Below, piece after piece: positions 10,304 through 19,851 of a DNA stretch of 64,000 nt. Positions within the stretch are counted from its first letter, which is position 1; every line of letters begins with the position of its first letter. The stretch lies in the NCBI RefSeq assembly GCF_041222825.1, contig NZ_CP139482.1, forward strand, positions 341,001 to 405,000, in the 5' to 3' direction. Position numbers and translations under genes: made by a program. This DNA comes from Candidatus Thalassolituus haligoni. GTDB lineage: Bacteria > Pseudomonadota > Gammaproteobacteria > Pseudomonadales > Oceanobacteraceae. Under the pieces are notes generated by a model that was not told the DNA's origin, ran no database searches, and worked only from the letters and a program-made list of their open reading frames with translations.

Positions 10304-10364
10304 GTACTCGTACTTTTTTCGTACTTAACTCGTACTTGACTGGTGCTTGACTCGTACTTGGCGG
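10304..10364. repeat. Degenerate short direct repeats between ydcS and ydcT
   Basis: Five imperfect copies of ACTCGTACTTG lie in ~60 bp between the binding-protein gene and the ATPase gene. Read on the minus strand they fall in the intercistronic leader. They may be slippage products; no hairpin explains them. Confidence 0.55.
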
Positions 10365-10366
10365 AA

Positions 10367-11500
10367 TCAGCGGCCGCCCATAATGGCGATGTAATCCCGA
10401 GTCCAGCGGCTGTAGGAAACACAGCTGCCCTGGCTGCTGCAGTTGGAGGTCGGGGTCTTCCAGAAAAACACCTGGTCGAAGTTGTCCATCCCATTGGTCT
10501 TGCAGCCCTCGGCACCCAACAGCTCATTGCCATCACAGGCGGCGGGCACGGCCGGAACCGAACCAAACCAGGACGCCAGATCGCCTTGCAACTTGGGCGT
10601 GATTGACCAATTGAGCCACTCGTAAGCACAGTTCGGATGCGCGGCACCCGTGGCCAACATGGTGGTATCGGCCCAACCCGTCACCCCTTCTTGCGGGAAC
10701 GCAGTGGCTACCGGGGCACCTTCTGCGATCAGGATATTGGCCATAAAAGGCCAGCTGCTGGAGGCCACCACGCCTTCATTCTTGAAATCACTCATCTGCA
10801 CGTTGTAGTCGTGCCAGTAGCGATGGATCAGGCTGTGTTGCGCACGTAATACCTCCAGTACGGCGTTGTACTGGGTTTCATTCAGTTCGTACGGATCCTT
10901 GATGCCCAGTTCCGGGCGGGCAGACTTCAAATACAGCGCGGCATCGGCCAGATAAATCGCACCGTCATAGGCCTGCACCCGGCCCTTGTTGGATTGGCCA
11001 TCTGGCAAGGTTGTGGCTTCAAACACCACGCTCCAGCTGTCCGGTGCCTGTTTGAACACGTCGGTGTTGTACATCATCATATTGGGGCCCCACTGGAAGG
11101 GCACGCCGTAGTGTTTGCCATCAACGGTAAACCAGGGCGCGTTTTGCAGACGTGGGTCGATGCTGTTCCAGGCCTTGATCTTGCTGGTGTCGACCGGTTG
11201 CACCCGCTTGCCGTAAATCAGTCGTAACGAGGCATCACCGGATGCTGTAACCAGGTCGTAGCCGCCCTTGGCCATCAGGCTGACCATCTCGTCCGAAGTC
11301 GCTGCGGTTTTGACATTGACGGAACAACCGCTGGACTGCTCAAAGCCGCTGACCCAGTCGTAGGCGGGGTCGGTATCGCCGCGTTCAATGTAGCCGGGCC
11401 AGGCGATGATATCGACGCGGCCTTCTCCCTGGGTGCCGGCCAGCGCAGTCAGTGCGCTGCCAGCCAACAAGGTGCTGAGTATCAGATGACGTGTTGCCAT
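10367..11500 (-). CDS. ydcS: Periplasmic polyamine-binding protein (YdcS/PotD-like)
   Basis: The 377-residue protein begins with a signal peptide (MATRHLILSTLLAGSALTALA) and continues as an extracellular solute-binding protein of the spermidine/putrescine type (VDIIAWPGYIERG..., FQWGPNMMMYNTDVF). It would deliver ligand to the YdcUVT importer. Six cysteines in the mature part (e.g. near 340-370) suggest disulfides. It is first in the operon; the 405 bp upstream would carry the operon promoter. Confidence 0.87.
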   Translation of the reverse strand: MATRHLILSTLLAGSALTALAGTQGEGRVDIIAWPGYIERGDTDPAYDWVSGFEQSSGCSVNVKTAATSDEMVSLMAKGGYDLVTASGDASLRLIYGKRVQPVDTSKIKAWNSIDPRLQNAPWFTVDGKHYGVPFQWGPNMMMYNTDVFKQAPDSWSVVFEATTLPDGQSNKGRVQAYDGAIYLADAALYLKSARPELGIKDPYELNETQYNAVLEVLRAQHSLIHRYWHDYNVQMSDFKNEGVVASSSWPFMANILIAEGAPVATAFPQEGVTGWADTTMLATGAAHPNCAYEWLNWSITPKLQGDLASWFGSVPAVPAACDGNELLGAEGCKTNGMDNFDQVFFWKTPTSNCSSQGSCVSYSRWTRDYIAIMGGR

Positions 11501-11905
11501 GGGGTTTTCCTCTGCCTGAACGTATTGAAGGCTTGCGCCGGTTTAACGTCGTGCCCCGAGCGCCGCTACGGATGGCGGAAGCTGTGGAACGGGATTCAAC
11601 GAGGGCTTCAGGCTAAAGCGAGGGGTTTGTCTGGCTCCAATTGTTAATTAAGAAAGAAGCATTCTAAAAAAACGATAGCTACGAAAAAATTAGCGGTGGT
11701 ATATCAAAAACAGATTGTTAATACTGGCGTAAGCCCCGGTATTTACTGGAAAACCCTTGTCTGGCGTGGGTGACGGACGGGTGTTGGCCACCACCATCAG
11801 GGTCAAGCAGTCGTCGCTGGTGTGAGTGACATTGCTAACAATGAAGACATGTACAACGTCACAATGACCCCCTTGGACAACCCCTCGCGGAGCACCTGTT
11901 TTGCC
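11501..11905. other. Divergent intergenic region between ydcS and the LysR gene
   Basis: Holds the promoters for the leftward ydcS operon and the rightward lysR-patD2 pair, and is AT-rich around 11640-11720. I could not assign a -35/-10 pair or a LysR box with confidence, although LysR proteins usually bind such divergent regions. Confidence 0.4.
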
Positions 11906-12823
11906 ATGATGAGCCTGCGCCAGATTCGATACTTTATTGCCATTGCCGAAACCGGGTCGGTATCGGCGGCGGCCCAGGCGGTGCCGATTTCACAGTCGAC
12001 CCTGACCACCGCCATCAAACAGCTGGAAGATGATCTCGGCGTTACCCTGTTCAGTCGGCACGCCAAAGGTATGGAGCTGACGCACCAGGGCCATCAGTTT
12101 TTGCGTCAGGCACATCTGGTGCTGGCATCGGTGGACAACGCCCGTCGCAGCCTGCAACAAAGTACCGAAGCCGTGACCGGTGAATTGACCATCGGTGTGA
12201 CCAGTCTGGTGGCCGGATATTATCTGGCCGATCTGCTGGCCCGGTTCCAGCGAATTTATCACCGCGTCAAACTACGGGTGGTTGAAGATGATCGGGACTA
12301 TATCGAACACTTGTTAGTCAGCGGTGAGATCGATGTCGGGGTGTTGATCCTGTCGAATCTCAAATACCTCAGCGCACTGAATACCGAAGTACTGACCTTT
12401 TCCCATTACCGCCTCTGGTTGCCGCCCGATCACGAACTGCTGCAGCTCGACAGCATCGGCTTCAAGGATTTGCTGCATGAACCGCTGATTCTGCTTAACG
12501 TCGATGAAATGGAACAACGCATTCGTAACCTCTGGGCACCGGCCGCCAGCAAGCCCACCGTCAGCCTGCGCAGTGCCTCGGTGGAAGCGGTGCGTAGCCT
12601 GGTATCGGCAGGCATGGGAGTGGCGCTGATGCCGGATATGACCTACCGGCCATGGTCGGTCGAAGGCGATACCGTCGAGGCTCGTCGTATTACCGAAGTA
12701 TCGGAAACCCTCGATATCGGTCTGGCCTGGCGTCGTGGCGGTGCTCGCAATCCGCTGATTGACCTGTTCCTGCCAGTGGCTCGGGAATCCCTGCCAGTAC
12801 GCCATAACCACGCCAACAGCTGA
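11906..12823 (+). CDS. LysR-family transcriptional regulator
   Basis: About 305 residues from the chosen ATG (MMSLRQIRYFIAIAETGSVSAAAQAVPISQSTLTTAIKQLE...). This is a canonical LysR winged helix-turn-helix in the first 60 residues followed by an effector-binding domain. An in-frame ATG at 11822 would add 28 residues not expected in the family. It lies 24 bp upstream of a patD paralogue and divergent to the ydcSTUV-patD operon. Control of polyamine uptake and catabolism is therefore a reasonable inference; the effector is unknown. Confidence 0.82.
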   Translation: MMSLRQIRYFIAIAETGSVSAAAQAVPISQSTLTTAIKQLEDDLGVTLFSRHAKGMELTHQGHQFLRQAHLVLASVDNARRSLQQSTEAVTGELTIGVTSLVAGYYLADLLARFQRIYHRVKLRVVEDDRDYIEHLLVSGEIDVGVLILSNLKYLSALNTEVLTFSHYRLWLPPDHELLQLDSIGFKDLLHEPLILLNVDEMEQRIRNLWAPAASKPTVSLRSASVEAVRSLVSAGMGVALMPDMTYRPWSVEGDTVEARRITEVSETLDIGLAWRRGGARNPLIDLFLPVARESLPVRHNHANS

Positions 12824-12847
12824 CGATCTGCCCAAGAGAGAAAACCC

Positions 12848-14290
12848 ATGAATGCCAATAAGCTGCCGACGAACATACTGATACAGGGCCAGCGTATGGC
12901 CGGAGACGGAGAGGCTGAAGCCGTCATCAACCCGCGTACGGGGGAGTTATTGATCAGCTTGCCGCAGGCATCCGCCGAGCAGGTTGATGCTGCCGTAGCC
13001 GCTGCTCGTCAGGCCGCCAGAGTATGGAAACAAACCAGCCCCGGCGAACGGGCGGCGATGCTGCTGGCCATCGCCGCCGGTATCGATGCCCGCGCTATGG
13101 AACTGGCACAGCTGGAAGCACTGAATTGCGGCAAACCCTTGCATCAAGTGGTCGAGGACGACGTACTGGCCACTGCCGATGTGTTCCGCTTTTTTGCTGC
13201 GGCGGTGCGTTGCCAGACTGCCCCGGCCGCAGGGGAATATTTACCCGGCCACACCAGCATGATTCGCCGCGACCCCATTGGCGTGGTGGCCGCCATTGCC
13301 CCCTGGAATTACCCGCTGATGATGGCCGCCTGGAAAATTGCCCCGGTAATCGCCGCCGGCAACACCATGGTGTTCAAACCGTCGGAACAAACGCCACTGA
13401 CGGCGCTGGTATTGGCCGATATTCTTGACGCGGTATTGCCGCCTGGAGTCGTCAACATAGTGCTGGGCCGAGGCGACAGCGTGGGCAGCCAGCTGATCAA
13501 CCATCGTCATGTTCGAATGGTGTCACTGACCGGGGATATTTCTACCGGACAAAAAGTTTTGCAGGCAGCGCGGCGCTCGATCAAACGCACTCATCTGGAA
13601 CTGGGCGGCAAAGCCCCGGTGATTGTGCTGGCAGATGCCAACCTCGATGCCGTGGTCGAAGGGGTGGGTCGTTACGGCTACTACAACGCTGGGCAAGACT
13701 GCACCGCCGCTTGCCACATCTACGCGGATGCCAGTATTTACCAGCCGCTGATCGAAGCACTGGCGAAGAAAGTCTCCTCGCTGACCTTTAACCAGGCTGA
13801 CGACCGTTGTAATGATCTCGGCCCGCTGATCAGCCAGCGCCAACGCAACAGCGTCGCCAGCTTTGTCGAACGGGCGCTCGAACAGCCTCATATCCAGTTG
13901 CTGGCAGGTGGGCAGATACCCGCAGGGCCTGGCTTTTATTACCAGCCTACCTTGCTGGCCGGTGCCCGCCACGACGATGAAATTGTGCGCCGCGAAGTCT
14001 TCGGCCCGGTGGTCTCCGTTACCTCTTGCCCAACTGCGCAACAAGCCATCGACTGGGCCAACGGCTCCGAATACGCCCTGGCTTCATCGGTCTGGTCTGG
14101 ACATATCGGCCGTGCCATGGCCACCGCCAGCCAGCTCGAATACGGCACCACCTGGATCAATAACCACTTTATGCTTCCCAGCGAAATGCCCCACGGCGGC
14201 CTGAAAAGCTCCGGTTACGGCAAAGACCTCTCCGCCAGCGCACTGGAAGAGTTTTCCGTCGCACGACACATCATGCTGAGCCATCGGTAA
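12848..14290 (+). CDS. Second gamma-aminobutyraldehyde dehydrogenase paralogue
   Basis: The 480-residue aldehyde dehydrogenase is clearly homologous to the PatD at 5907-7331. It shares [28 protein letters not shown], the catalytic [12 protein letters not shown] and the C-terminal MPHGGLKSSGYGKDLS. It probably oxidises 4-aminobutanal or a related aminoaldehyde. AAGAGAGAAAACCC precedes the ATG. It follows the LysR gene closely and is probably co-transcribed with it. Two paralogues within 7 kb suggest differential regulation or distinct polyamine-derived aldehydes. Confidence 0.85.
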   Translation: MNANKLPTNILIQGQRMAGDGEAEAVINPRTGELLISLPQASAEQVDAAVAAARQAARVWKQTSPGERAAMLLAIAAGIDARAMELAQLEALNCGKPLHQVVEDDVLATADVFRFFAAAVRCQTAPAAGEYLPGHTSMIRRDPIGVVAAIAPWNYPLMMAAWKIAPVIAAGNTMVFKPSEQTPLTALVLADILDAVLPPGVVNIVLGRGDSVGSQLINHRHVRMVSLTGDISTGQKVLQAARRSIKRTHLELGGKAPVIVLADANLDAVVEGVGRYGYYNAGQDCTAACHIYADASIYQPLIEALAKKVSSLTFNQADDRCNDLGPLISQRQRNSVASFVERALEQPHIQLLAGGQIPAGPGFYYQPTLLAGARHDDEIVRREVFGPVVSVTSCPTAQQAIDWANGSEYALASSVWSGHIGRAMATASQLEYGTTWINNHFMLPSEMPHGGLKSSGYGKDLSASALEEFSVARHIMLSHR

Positions 14291-14432
14291 CCGTTATCAG
14301 GCTTGCTTGGTTTGACTCAGGGTTACCTGTTTTTCATCTTTTTGGACTGGGTTGTGGTTTTTATGTGAATTCAGGTTTTTCGCGCATGCCCTCTAACACT
14401 ACTGATGTTTATGCAGGAGTGAATTTATTTCC

Positions 14433-14738
14433 GAACACCGCATCTGCGGCAAGACGGACAGGGACGTAACACTGCATCTGCGGCAAGACGGACAGGGACG
14501 TAACACCACGTCTGCGGCAAGACGGACAGGGACGTAACACCACGTCTGCGGCAAGACGGACAGGGACGTAACACCACGTCTGCGGCAAGACGGACAGGGA
14601 CGTAACACCACGTCTGCGGCAAGACGGACAGGGACGTAACACCGCATCTGCGGCAAGACGGACAGGGACGTAACACCGCATCTGCGGCAAGACGGACAGG
14701 GACGTAACACCGCATCTGCGGCAAGACGGACAGGGACG
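14433..14738. repeat. 34-bp minisatellite, nine tandem copies
   Basis: The core TCTGCGGCAAGACGGACAGG recurs at 14443, 14477, 14511, 14545, 14579, 14613, 14647, 14681 and 14715, a strict 34-bp period. Variation is mainly at the CGCATCTG / CACGTCTG junction: the copies at 14511-14613 carry CACG, the others GCAT. It lies between convergent genes and ends in an AGGGACG...CGTCCCT hairpin. Because 34 is not divisible by 3, all minus frames stay open without being coding. Confidence 0.95.
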
Positions 14739-14761
14739 GAGCCCGTCCCTACGGCGGCGGA

Positions 14762-16138
14762 TCAGTTTGTTTTTGCTGCCAGCCTGTTCGCGGCTTGCTG
14801 ATGGCTGTGGCGCAGTGCACCAATATCAACTCCTGCTACTTCGCCTTTTTCCACTTTCCAGTGTCCGGCCACCATCACGTAGTCGGCTTGGTGGGCTCCG
14901 CATAACAGCAGGGCGGCGAGTGGGTCGTGGCTGCCGGAGAAGCGCAGTTCGTCGAGGTTGAACAAAGCCAGGTCGGCTTGTTTGCCAACGGCGAGGGTGC
15001 CGATGTCGTCGCGGCCGAGTACACGGGCGGAGCCCTGGGTTGCCCAGCGCAGGGCGTCCTGGTGGGTGACGCTGGAGGAGCCGTATTTGAGCCGTTGCAG
15101 GTACATGGCCTGACGCGTTTCCTGAATCAGGTTCGAGCAGTCGTTAGAGGCGGAGCCGTCAACTCCGATCCCTACCGGGCTGCCAGCGGCTTCGAGGTCT
15201 TTGACCGGGCAGATACCGGAGGCCAGCATCATGTTGGAAGTTGGGCAGTGGCAGATGCCCACACCGGCGGCACCCAGGCGGCGGATTTCATTGGCGTCGA
15301 AGTGGATGCCGTGGGCCAGCCAGGTGCGGTTGTGCAGCCAGTTGACGCTGTCGAGGTAATCCACGGTGCGCAGGCCAAACATTTTTTGGCAGAAGGCTTC
15401 TTCGTCGAGGGTTTCTGCCAGATGGGTGTGCAGTCGTACCTGATGTTTGGCGGCCAATTCGGCGCTGGCAAGCATGATGTCGCGGGTGACCGAAAACGGC
15501 GAGCAGGGGGCCAATGCCACTTGCACCATGGAGCCTTCGGAGGCGTCGTGGTAACGGCTGATCAGACGTTCGCTGTCGGCCAGAATGGTCGCTTCGCTTT
15601 GTACTACATGCTGTGGTGGCAAGCCGCCGTCGTCCTGGCCGAGGCTCATGGAGCCACGGGTCAGTGTGACTCGCAAGCCAACTTCCCTGGCGGCATCGGC
15701 TTGTATATCAATAGCGTCGGTGAGGGTTTGCGGGAACAGATAATGGTGGTCGGCGGCGGCGGTGCAACCGGACAACAGCAGCTCGGTCAGGGCCAGTCGG
15801 GTGGCCTGATGGAGCATGTCGGGTTCGAGCCCGGCCCATACCGGATACAGGGTTTGCAGCCAGGGGAACAGTTCCTTGTTGAGCGCGGCTGGCAGGGCAC
15901 GGGTAAGGGTCTGGTAAAAGTGGTGATGGGTGTTGATCAGGCCCGGAATCAGCACATGGCGGCTGGCGTCGAATTGCTGGTCAAAGTGGATGGGCTGTTG
16001 CCCGGCCGCCACGACTTCGACGATTTTGCCGGACTGGATCACCAGTCCGCCACGGGCGTCTTCGTCAGCGTTGGTATGAATCGCCAGCGGGTTGGCGATC
16101 CACAGGCTTGCGCTTGCAGTGATGCTGTTCATGGTCAT
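14762..16138 (-). CDS. 8-oxoguanine deaminase / amidohydrolase
   Basis: About 458 residues of the AtzB/TrzN/8-oxoguanine deaminase amidohydrolase family. Metal ligands are visible as the HHH-containing INTHHHFYQTLTR, the second-shell motif LHTHLAET, AHGIHFD and GVDGSASND. Members of this group convert 8-oxoguanine to urate. Placement after a purine-type ABC importer and opposite the urate pathway fits that role. The ATG at 16138 lies one base past the stop of the upstream permease, and the longer in-frame start overlaps that gene. It is last in the leftward operon. Confidence 0.8.
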   Translation of the reverse strand: MTMNSITASASLWIANPLAIHTNADEDARGGLVIQSGKIVEVVAAGQQPIHFDQQFDASRHVLIPGLINTHHHFYQTLTRALPAALNKELFPWLQTLYPVWAGLEPDMLHQATRLALTELLLSGCTAAADHHYLFPQTLTDAIDIQADAAREVGLRVTLTRGSMSLGQDDGGLPPQHVVQSEATILADSERLISRYHDASEGSMVQVALAPCSPFSVTRDIMLASAELAAKHQVRLHTHLAETLDEEAFCQKMFGLRTVDYLDSVNWLHNRTWLAHGIHFDANEIRRLGAAGVGICHCPTSNMMLASGICPVKDLEAAGSPVGIGVDGSASNDCSNLIQETRQAMYLQRLKYGSSSVTHQDALRWATQGSARVLGRDDIGTLAVGKQADLALFNLDELRFSGSHDPLAALLLCGAHQADYVMVAGHWKVEKGEVAGVDIGALRHSHQQAANRLAAKTN

Positions 16139-16139
16139 A

Positions 16140-17066
16140 TTAACTTTTTGCGTAGAAGGCTTTGCCGAGGGACATCGGCGCGACAAGGCGGCTGCGGCTC
16201 TGGTTGCTGGACAGAATCACCAGCACCACCACCGTGGCCAGATATGGCAGAATCGCCAGCAGGTTGGGGGATACGGCAAAACCGAGCCCCTGAAAAACCA
16301 GATGCAGAATGCTGGCAAGGCCAAACAGCCAGGCTCCCAGTAACACCCGTTCGGCTTTCCAGCTGGCGAACACCACCAGTGCCAGCGCAATCCAGCCGCG
16401 TCCGGCGCTCATGTTTTCTGCCCACAGCGGGGTGTAGGCCAGTGACAGATAGCTGCCCGCCAGACCGGCCATGGCACCACCAAACATAATGGCCAGATAA
16501 CGGGTCTTGAGCACCGGCAGGCCAATGGCGTTGGCGGAGTGGGGGTTTTCACCCACGGCTTTTAAAATCAGGCCAGGGCGGGAATATTTGATAAACCAGT
16601 AGACACCACCAAACAGCACAAACGACAGATAGACAATCAGATCCTGACCAAAAATCATGCGGCCAATCAGTGGCAGATCGGTCAGTAGCGGAATAAAAAT
16701 TGGATCGAGGCCTTCGATCGGCTTGCCAACAAAATCCGCACCGATAAAGGCCGACAGACCGGTGCCGAAAATGGTTAATGCCAAGCCGGTAGCCACCTGA
16801 TTGGCGCTCAGTTCCATGGTAATGGCGGCAAAGATCAGCGACATCAGTATGCCGGCCACAATCGCCAGTACAAAGCCCAGTATCAGGCTGCCAGACAGCA
16901 ACGCCACCACAAAACCCACCACGGCGCCCATCAGCATCATGCCTTCCTGGCCGAGGTTAAGGACGCCGCTTTTTTCACAAATCAGTTCGCCCAGTGCCAC
17001 AATCAGCAGCGGTGTGCCGGTACGTACCATGGCGTAAAGTATGTTGGTAATCAGATCGATATCCAT
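16140..17066 (-). CDS. ABC transporter permease, BMP/nucleobase type (second)
   Basis: About 308 residues beginning MDIDLITNILYAMVRTGTPLL, a branched-chain/BMP-class permease with about nine hydrophobic segments and the motif LGQEGMMLMGA. Such permeases pair with a larger subunit to import purine nucleosides or bases. The start follows the stop of the preceding permease by four bases. The longer in-frame extension is rejected because it overlaps that gene. Confidence 0.83.
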   Translation of the reverse strand: MDIDLITNILYAMVRTGTPLLIVALGELICEKSGVLNLGQEGMMLMGAVVGFVVALLSGSLILGFVLAIVAGILMSLIFAAITMELSANQVATGLALTIFGTGLSAFIGADFVGKPIEGLDPIFIPLLTDLPLIGRMIFGQDLIVYLSFVLFGGVYWFIKYSRPGLILKAVGENPHSANAIGLPVLKTRYLAIMFGGAMAGLAGSYLSLAYTPLWAENMSAGRGWIALALVVFASWKAERVLLGAWLFGLASILHLVFQGLGFAVSPNLLAILPYLATVVVLVILSSNQSRSRLVAPMSLGKAFYAKS

Positions 17067-17070
17067 GGTT

Positions 17071-18186
17071 TTATCCCTGTGTATTGGTGGCGCTGGCAGA
17101 CATTGTACGGGTGGATGGGGTGCCGGGTTTACGGCTGACCCAGCGAATACGGAAGCCAATCAGAACGTCGCAGGCGAGCAGATAAAACAGCAGCATGCCC
17201 TGGAACAGTCCGGTTAATGCCAGTGGCAAGCCGAGGCTTATCTGGGCCATTTCACCGCCCATGTACAGCAGCGCCATCAGTAAGGTCGCCAGCACGATAC
17301 CGACTGGATGCAAACGCCCGAGGAAGGCCACAATGATGGCGGCATAACCGTACCCCGGGGAAATGTTCGGAATCAGCTGACCAATCGGTCCAGCCACCTC
17401 ACTCACTCCGGCCAGTCCGGCCAGTGCGCCACTGAGCATCAGGGCAAAGTACACCAGGCGTTTTTCCTTGAAGCCGGACAGCCGCGCAGCGCTGGCATCG
17501 AGCCCCATCACCTTGATCTGGAAACCGTAAAAACTGCGGCTCATCAATACCCATACCGCGACGACGGCGAGCAGGGCCAAGGCCAGGCCAAAGTGAATGC
17601 GAGTGTCTTCAATCAGGATAGGCAGGAGCGAGAAATCCGAAAACATGGCGGATTCCGGAAAGTTAAATCCGTCCGGGTCTTTTAATGGCCCGTGTACTGC
17701 CCACAACAGAATATTAAGGGCGATGTAATTCATCATAATGGTGGTAAGGATTTCGTTGGTGTTGAAGCGAACCTTTAACAGCGCGGCAATCCCGGCCCAG
17801 AACACACCGCCGATGGCGCCAAATAACAACACCATGGGGAGTACCCAGCTGGATTCCACCTCGATCAGTTGCAGCGCCATATAGCTGCCAAACAGGCCGC
17901 CCATTAGCAGTTGACCTTCGGCACCGATGTTCCAGATTTGCGCCTTGAACACCACCGACAATCCAATGGCACAGAGCAGAATGGGGGTGGCTTTGACGCA
18001 CAGTTCGGCAATGCCATAGGTATCCGAGATGGGCACGTAGAGAATGGTGACCAGTGCCTCCCAGGGGTCGACCCCCAGCAGGGTGAACAGTATTACGCCA
18101 GTGAGCAGGGTCAGCAGCGCCGCCAGTACTGGCGACAGGTAGGCCATGAGTTTGGAGCGCTCGCCCCGAGGTTCCAGTTTGATCAT
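17071..18186 (-). CDS. ABC transporter permease, BMP/nucleobase type (first); target of CRISPR spacer 11
   Basis: The 371-residue integral membrane protein has the signature NIGAEGQLLMGGLFGSYMAL near residues 87-106 and a cytoplasmic Ser/Thr-rich tail. Its ATG overlaps the stop of the ATPase gene (ATGA), indicating coupling. It would form a heteromeric channel with the downstream permease. Unusually, 34 bases encoding EGQLLMGGLFG are identical to spacer 11 of the CRISPR array 19 kb away. The gene itself appears intact. Confidence 0.85.
   Translation of the reverse strand: MIKLEPRGERSKLMAYLSPVLAALLTLLTGVILFTLLGVDPWEALVTILYVPISDTYGIAELCVKATPILLCAIGLSVVFKAQIWNIGAEGQLLMGGLFGSYMALQLIEVESSWVLPMVLLFGAIGGVFWAGIAALLKVRFNTNEILTTIMMNYIALNILLWAVHGPLKDPDGFNFPESAMFSDFSLLPILIEDTRIHFGLALALLAVVAVWVLMSRSFYGFQIKVMGLDASAARLSGFKEKRLVYFALMLSGALAGLAGVSEVAGPIGQLIPNISPGYGYAAIIVAFLGRLHPVGIVLATLLMALLYMGGEMAQISLGLPLALTGLFQGMLLFYLLACDVLIGFRIRWVSRKPGTPSTRTMSASATNTQG
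17888..17921 (-). other. Chromosomal protospacer matching CRISPR spacer 11 exactly
   Basis: All 34 bases of the spacer at 36929-36962 occur here, within the first purine ABC permease gene. In the probable crRNA orientation (minus strand) the protospacer begins CCGAAGGTCAACTGC and ends GGCCTGTTTGG, and is followed 3' by CAGCTAT. That flank is not the NGG reported for the Francisella II-B Cas9. If the array were read the other way, the 3' flank would be CACCGAT, also not NGG. Confidence 0.95.
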
Positions 18187-19745
18187 GCCTCTTCTCCCTG
18201 AGGGGTTTTAGTCGGCGGCGGGCTGGTGGGGGTACTGAAGTCACCTGCCATCATGCGGCCCAGCTCTTCAATGGAAGATTGTGGTGTCGGTTTGACCGGC
18301 GATAACGCGCCATCACAAATGGCACCGATGCGGTCGGAAATCAGAAATAATTCGTCGATGTCTTCCGATACCACCAGAATGGCAGCCCCTTGATCACGCA
18401 GGGTAATCAGCGCTTTATGAATCGCTGTCGCGGCACCGATGTCAACGCCCCAGGTAGGATGAGCGGCAATCAGAATTTTCGGGTTTTGGAGAATTTCCCG
18501 ACCGATAATGAATTTTTGCAGGTTGCCACCAGAGAGGCTGTCAGCCTGGGCATGACGCCCGGCAGTTTTGACCTTGTAGTCCTGAATAATTTTGTCGGCG
18601 AAGGCTTCTGTCTTGCGCCAGTTCACCATACCTTTCTCCACCAGTCCGGTGAGGAAGCCAGTGAGCAGGGCGTTTTCGGTCAGACTCATTTCCGGTACGG
18701 CACCACGACCGAGGCGCTCTTCCGGTACAAAACCCAGCCCCAGTGCACGGCGCTGATCCGGCGGCAGGTTGGCGACGTCGACACCATTAAAAGCCAGTGT
18801 ACCCGCAGGGCAACGTGTTTCGCCGCTGAGACTGGCCAGCAGTTCTTCCTGACCGTTACCGGCGACCCCGGCAATACCGACGATTTCACCGCTATGTACT
18901 GTCAGGTTGAGATTGTTCAGATGCACACCAAACGGATCATGGCTGCGCAGGCTCAGTTGTTGTACTTCCAGCACCGGCTCGCTGCCAAGTACTTTGGGGT
19001 AGGTGGTGCTGACCGGAGTATCGTCACCGACCATCATTTTGGCCATGCTGGTGGTGTCTTGCTCGGCGGGAATACAGGCACCGGACACGCGCCCGCCACG
19101 CAGCACCGTGGCCTTGTGGCACAGAGCTTTGACTTCGTTGAGTTTGTGGCTGATAAACAGAATGGAACAGCCTTCGCTGGCCAGCTTGCGCAGGGTGATA
19201 AACAGGGTATCGACTTCTTGCGGAGTCAGTACCGAGGTGGGTTCGTCGAGAATCAGCAGTTTGATGTCCTGCACCAGACAACGGACGATTTCGACCCGCT
19301 GGCGTTCGCCCACCGACAGGGTATGAATCTCGCGCTCGGGGTTAATCGCCATGCCGTATTTTTCTGACACTGTACGGATTTTTTCCGCCAGCGGCCCCAG
19401 CTCGCCCGCTTCATCACCCAGTGCCAGGGCGATGTTTTCGGTGACGGTGAGGGTATCGAACAGCGAAAAATGCTGGAACACCATACCAATGCCCATCTTG
19501 CGAGCGTGCGCGGGGTCTTTTACTTCCAGTGGCAGGCCATCCCACAGCAGTTCGCCTTTGTCTGGCTTCACCAGACCATAGATCACCTTCATCAGGGTAC
19601 TTTTGCCAGCGCCATTTTCACCCAGCAGGGCATGAATTTCGGCTGGGGCGATAGCCAGGTGAACATCGTCATTGGCCAAACAGCCAGGGTACTGTTTGGT
19701 GATGCCACGCAGGCTGAGCCTGGGTGGTACAGGTTGATTGGGCAC
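18183..19745 (-). CDS. ABC transporter ATPase with two nucleotide-binding domains, nucleoside/purine type
   Basis: The 520-residue fused double ATPase has Walker A GENGAGKST in the first half and a second, degenerate ATPase domain with GVAGNGQEE, as in YufO/NupA-type importers. ABC signatures are LSVGERQRVEIVRCL and LSGGNLQKFIIGRE, and Walker B is LLILDEPTSVLTPQE. It is first in the operon with two permeases and 8-oxoguanine deaminase. No BMP-type lipoprotein is encoded beside it. Promoter and operator probably lie in 19746-19910. Confidence 0.87.
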   Translation of the reverse strand: MPNQPVPPRLSLRGITKQYPGCLANDDVHLAIAPAEIHALLGENGAGKSTLMKVIYGLVKPDKGELLWDGLPLEVKDPAHARKMGIGMVFQHFSLFDTLTVTENIALALGDEAGELGPLAEKIRTVSEKYGMAINPEREIHTLSVGERQRVEIVRCLVQDIKLLILDEPTSVLTPQEVDTLFITLRKLASEGCSILFISHKLNEVKALCHKATVLRGGRVSGACIPAEQDTTSMAKMMVGDDTPVSTTYPKVLGSEPVLEVQQLSLRSHDPFGVHLNNLNLTVHSGEIVGIAGVAGNGQEELLASLSGETRCPAGTLAFNGVDVANLPPDQRRALGLGFVPEERLGRGAVPEMSLTENALLTGFLTGLVEKGMVNWRKTEAFADKIIQDYKVKTAGRHAQADSLSGGNLQKFIIGREILQNPKILIAAHPTWGVDIGAATAIHKALITLRDQGAAILVVSEDIDELFLISDRIGAICDGALSPVKPTPQSSIEELGRMMAGDFSTPTSPPPTKTPQGEEA

Positions 19746-19828
19746 GGGCTGTTCCTCTCTGCTGAAGGTTCCGGGGTTGACCTCCCGGTTGCAGTATTGT
19801 TATGGATCTTAACCCAGTGAGCAAAAAG

Positions 19829-19844
19829 CTGGCCAACTGGTCAG
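19829..19844. promoter_or_regulatory. RutR-like operator upstream of the purine ABC operon
   Basis: CTGGCCAACTGGTCAG fits the E. coli RutR consensus (TTGACCA-N2-TGGTCAA) in 12 of the 14 defined positions, with the inner TGGTCA arm perfect. It lies 84 bp upstream of the leftward ATPase start codon and just before the rightward xdhA promoter. Function is inferred. Confidence 0.55.
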
Positions 19845-19851
19845 AATTTTT

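Noticed and set aside
14399..14724. Three overlapping minus-strand frames of Cys/Arg/Pro-rich repeats
   Set aside because: Artefact of the 34-bp minisatellite, whose unit is open in all minus frames.
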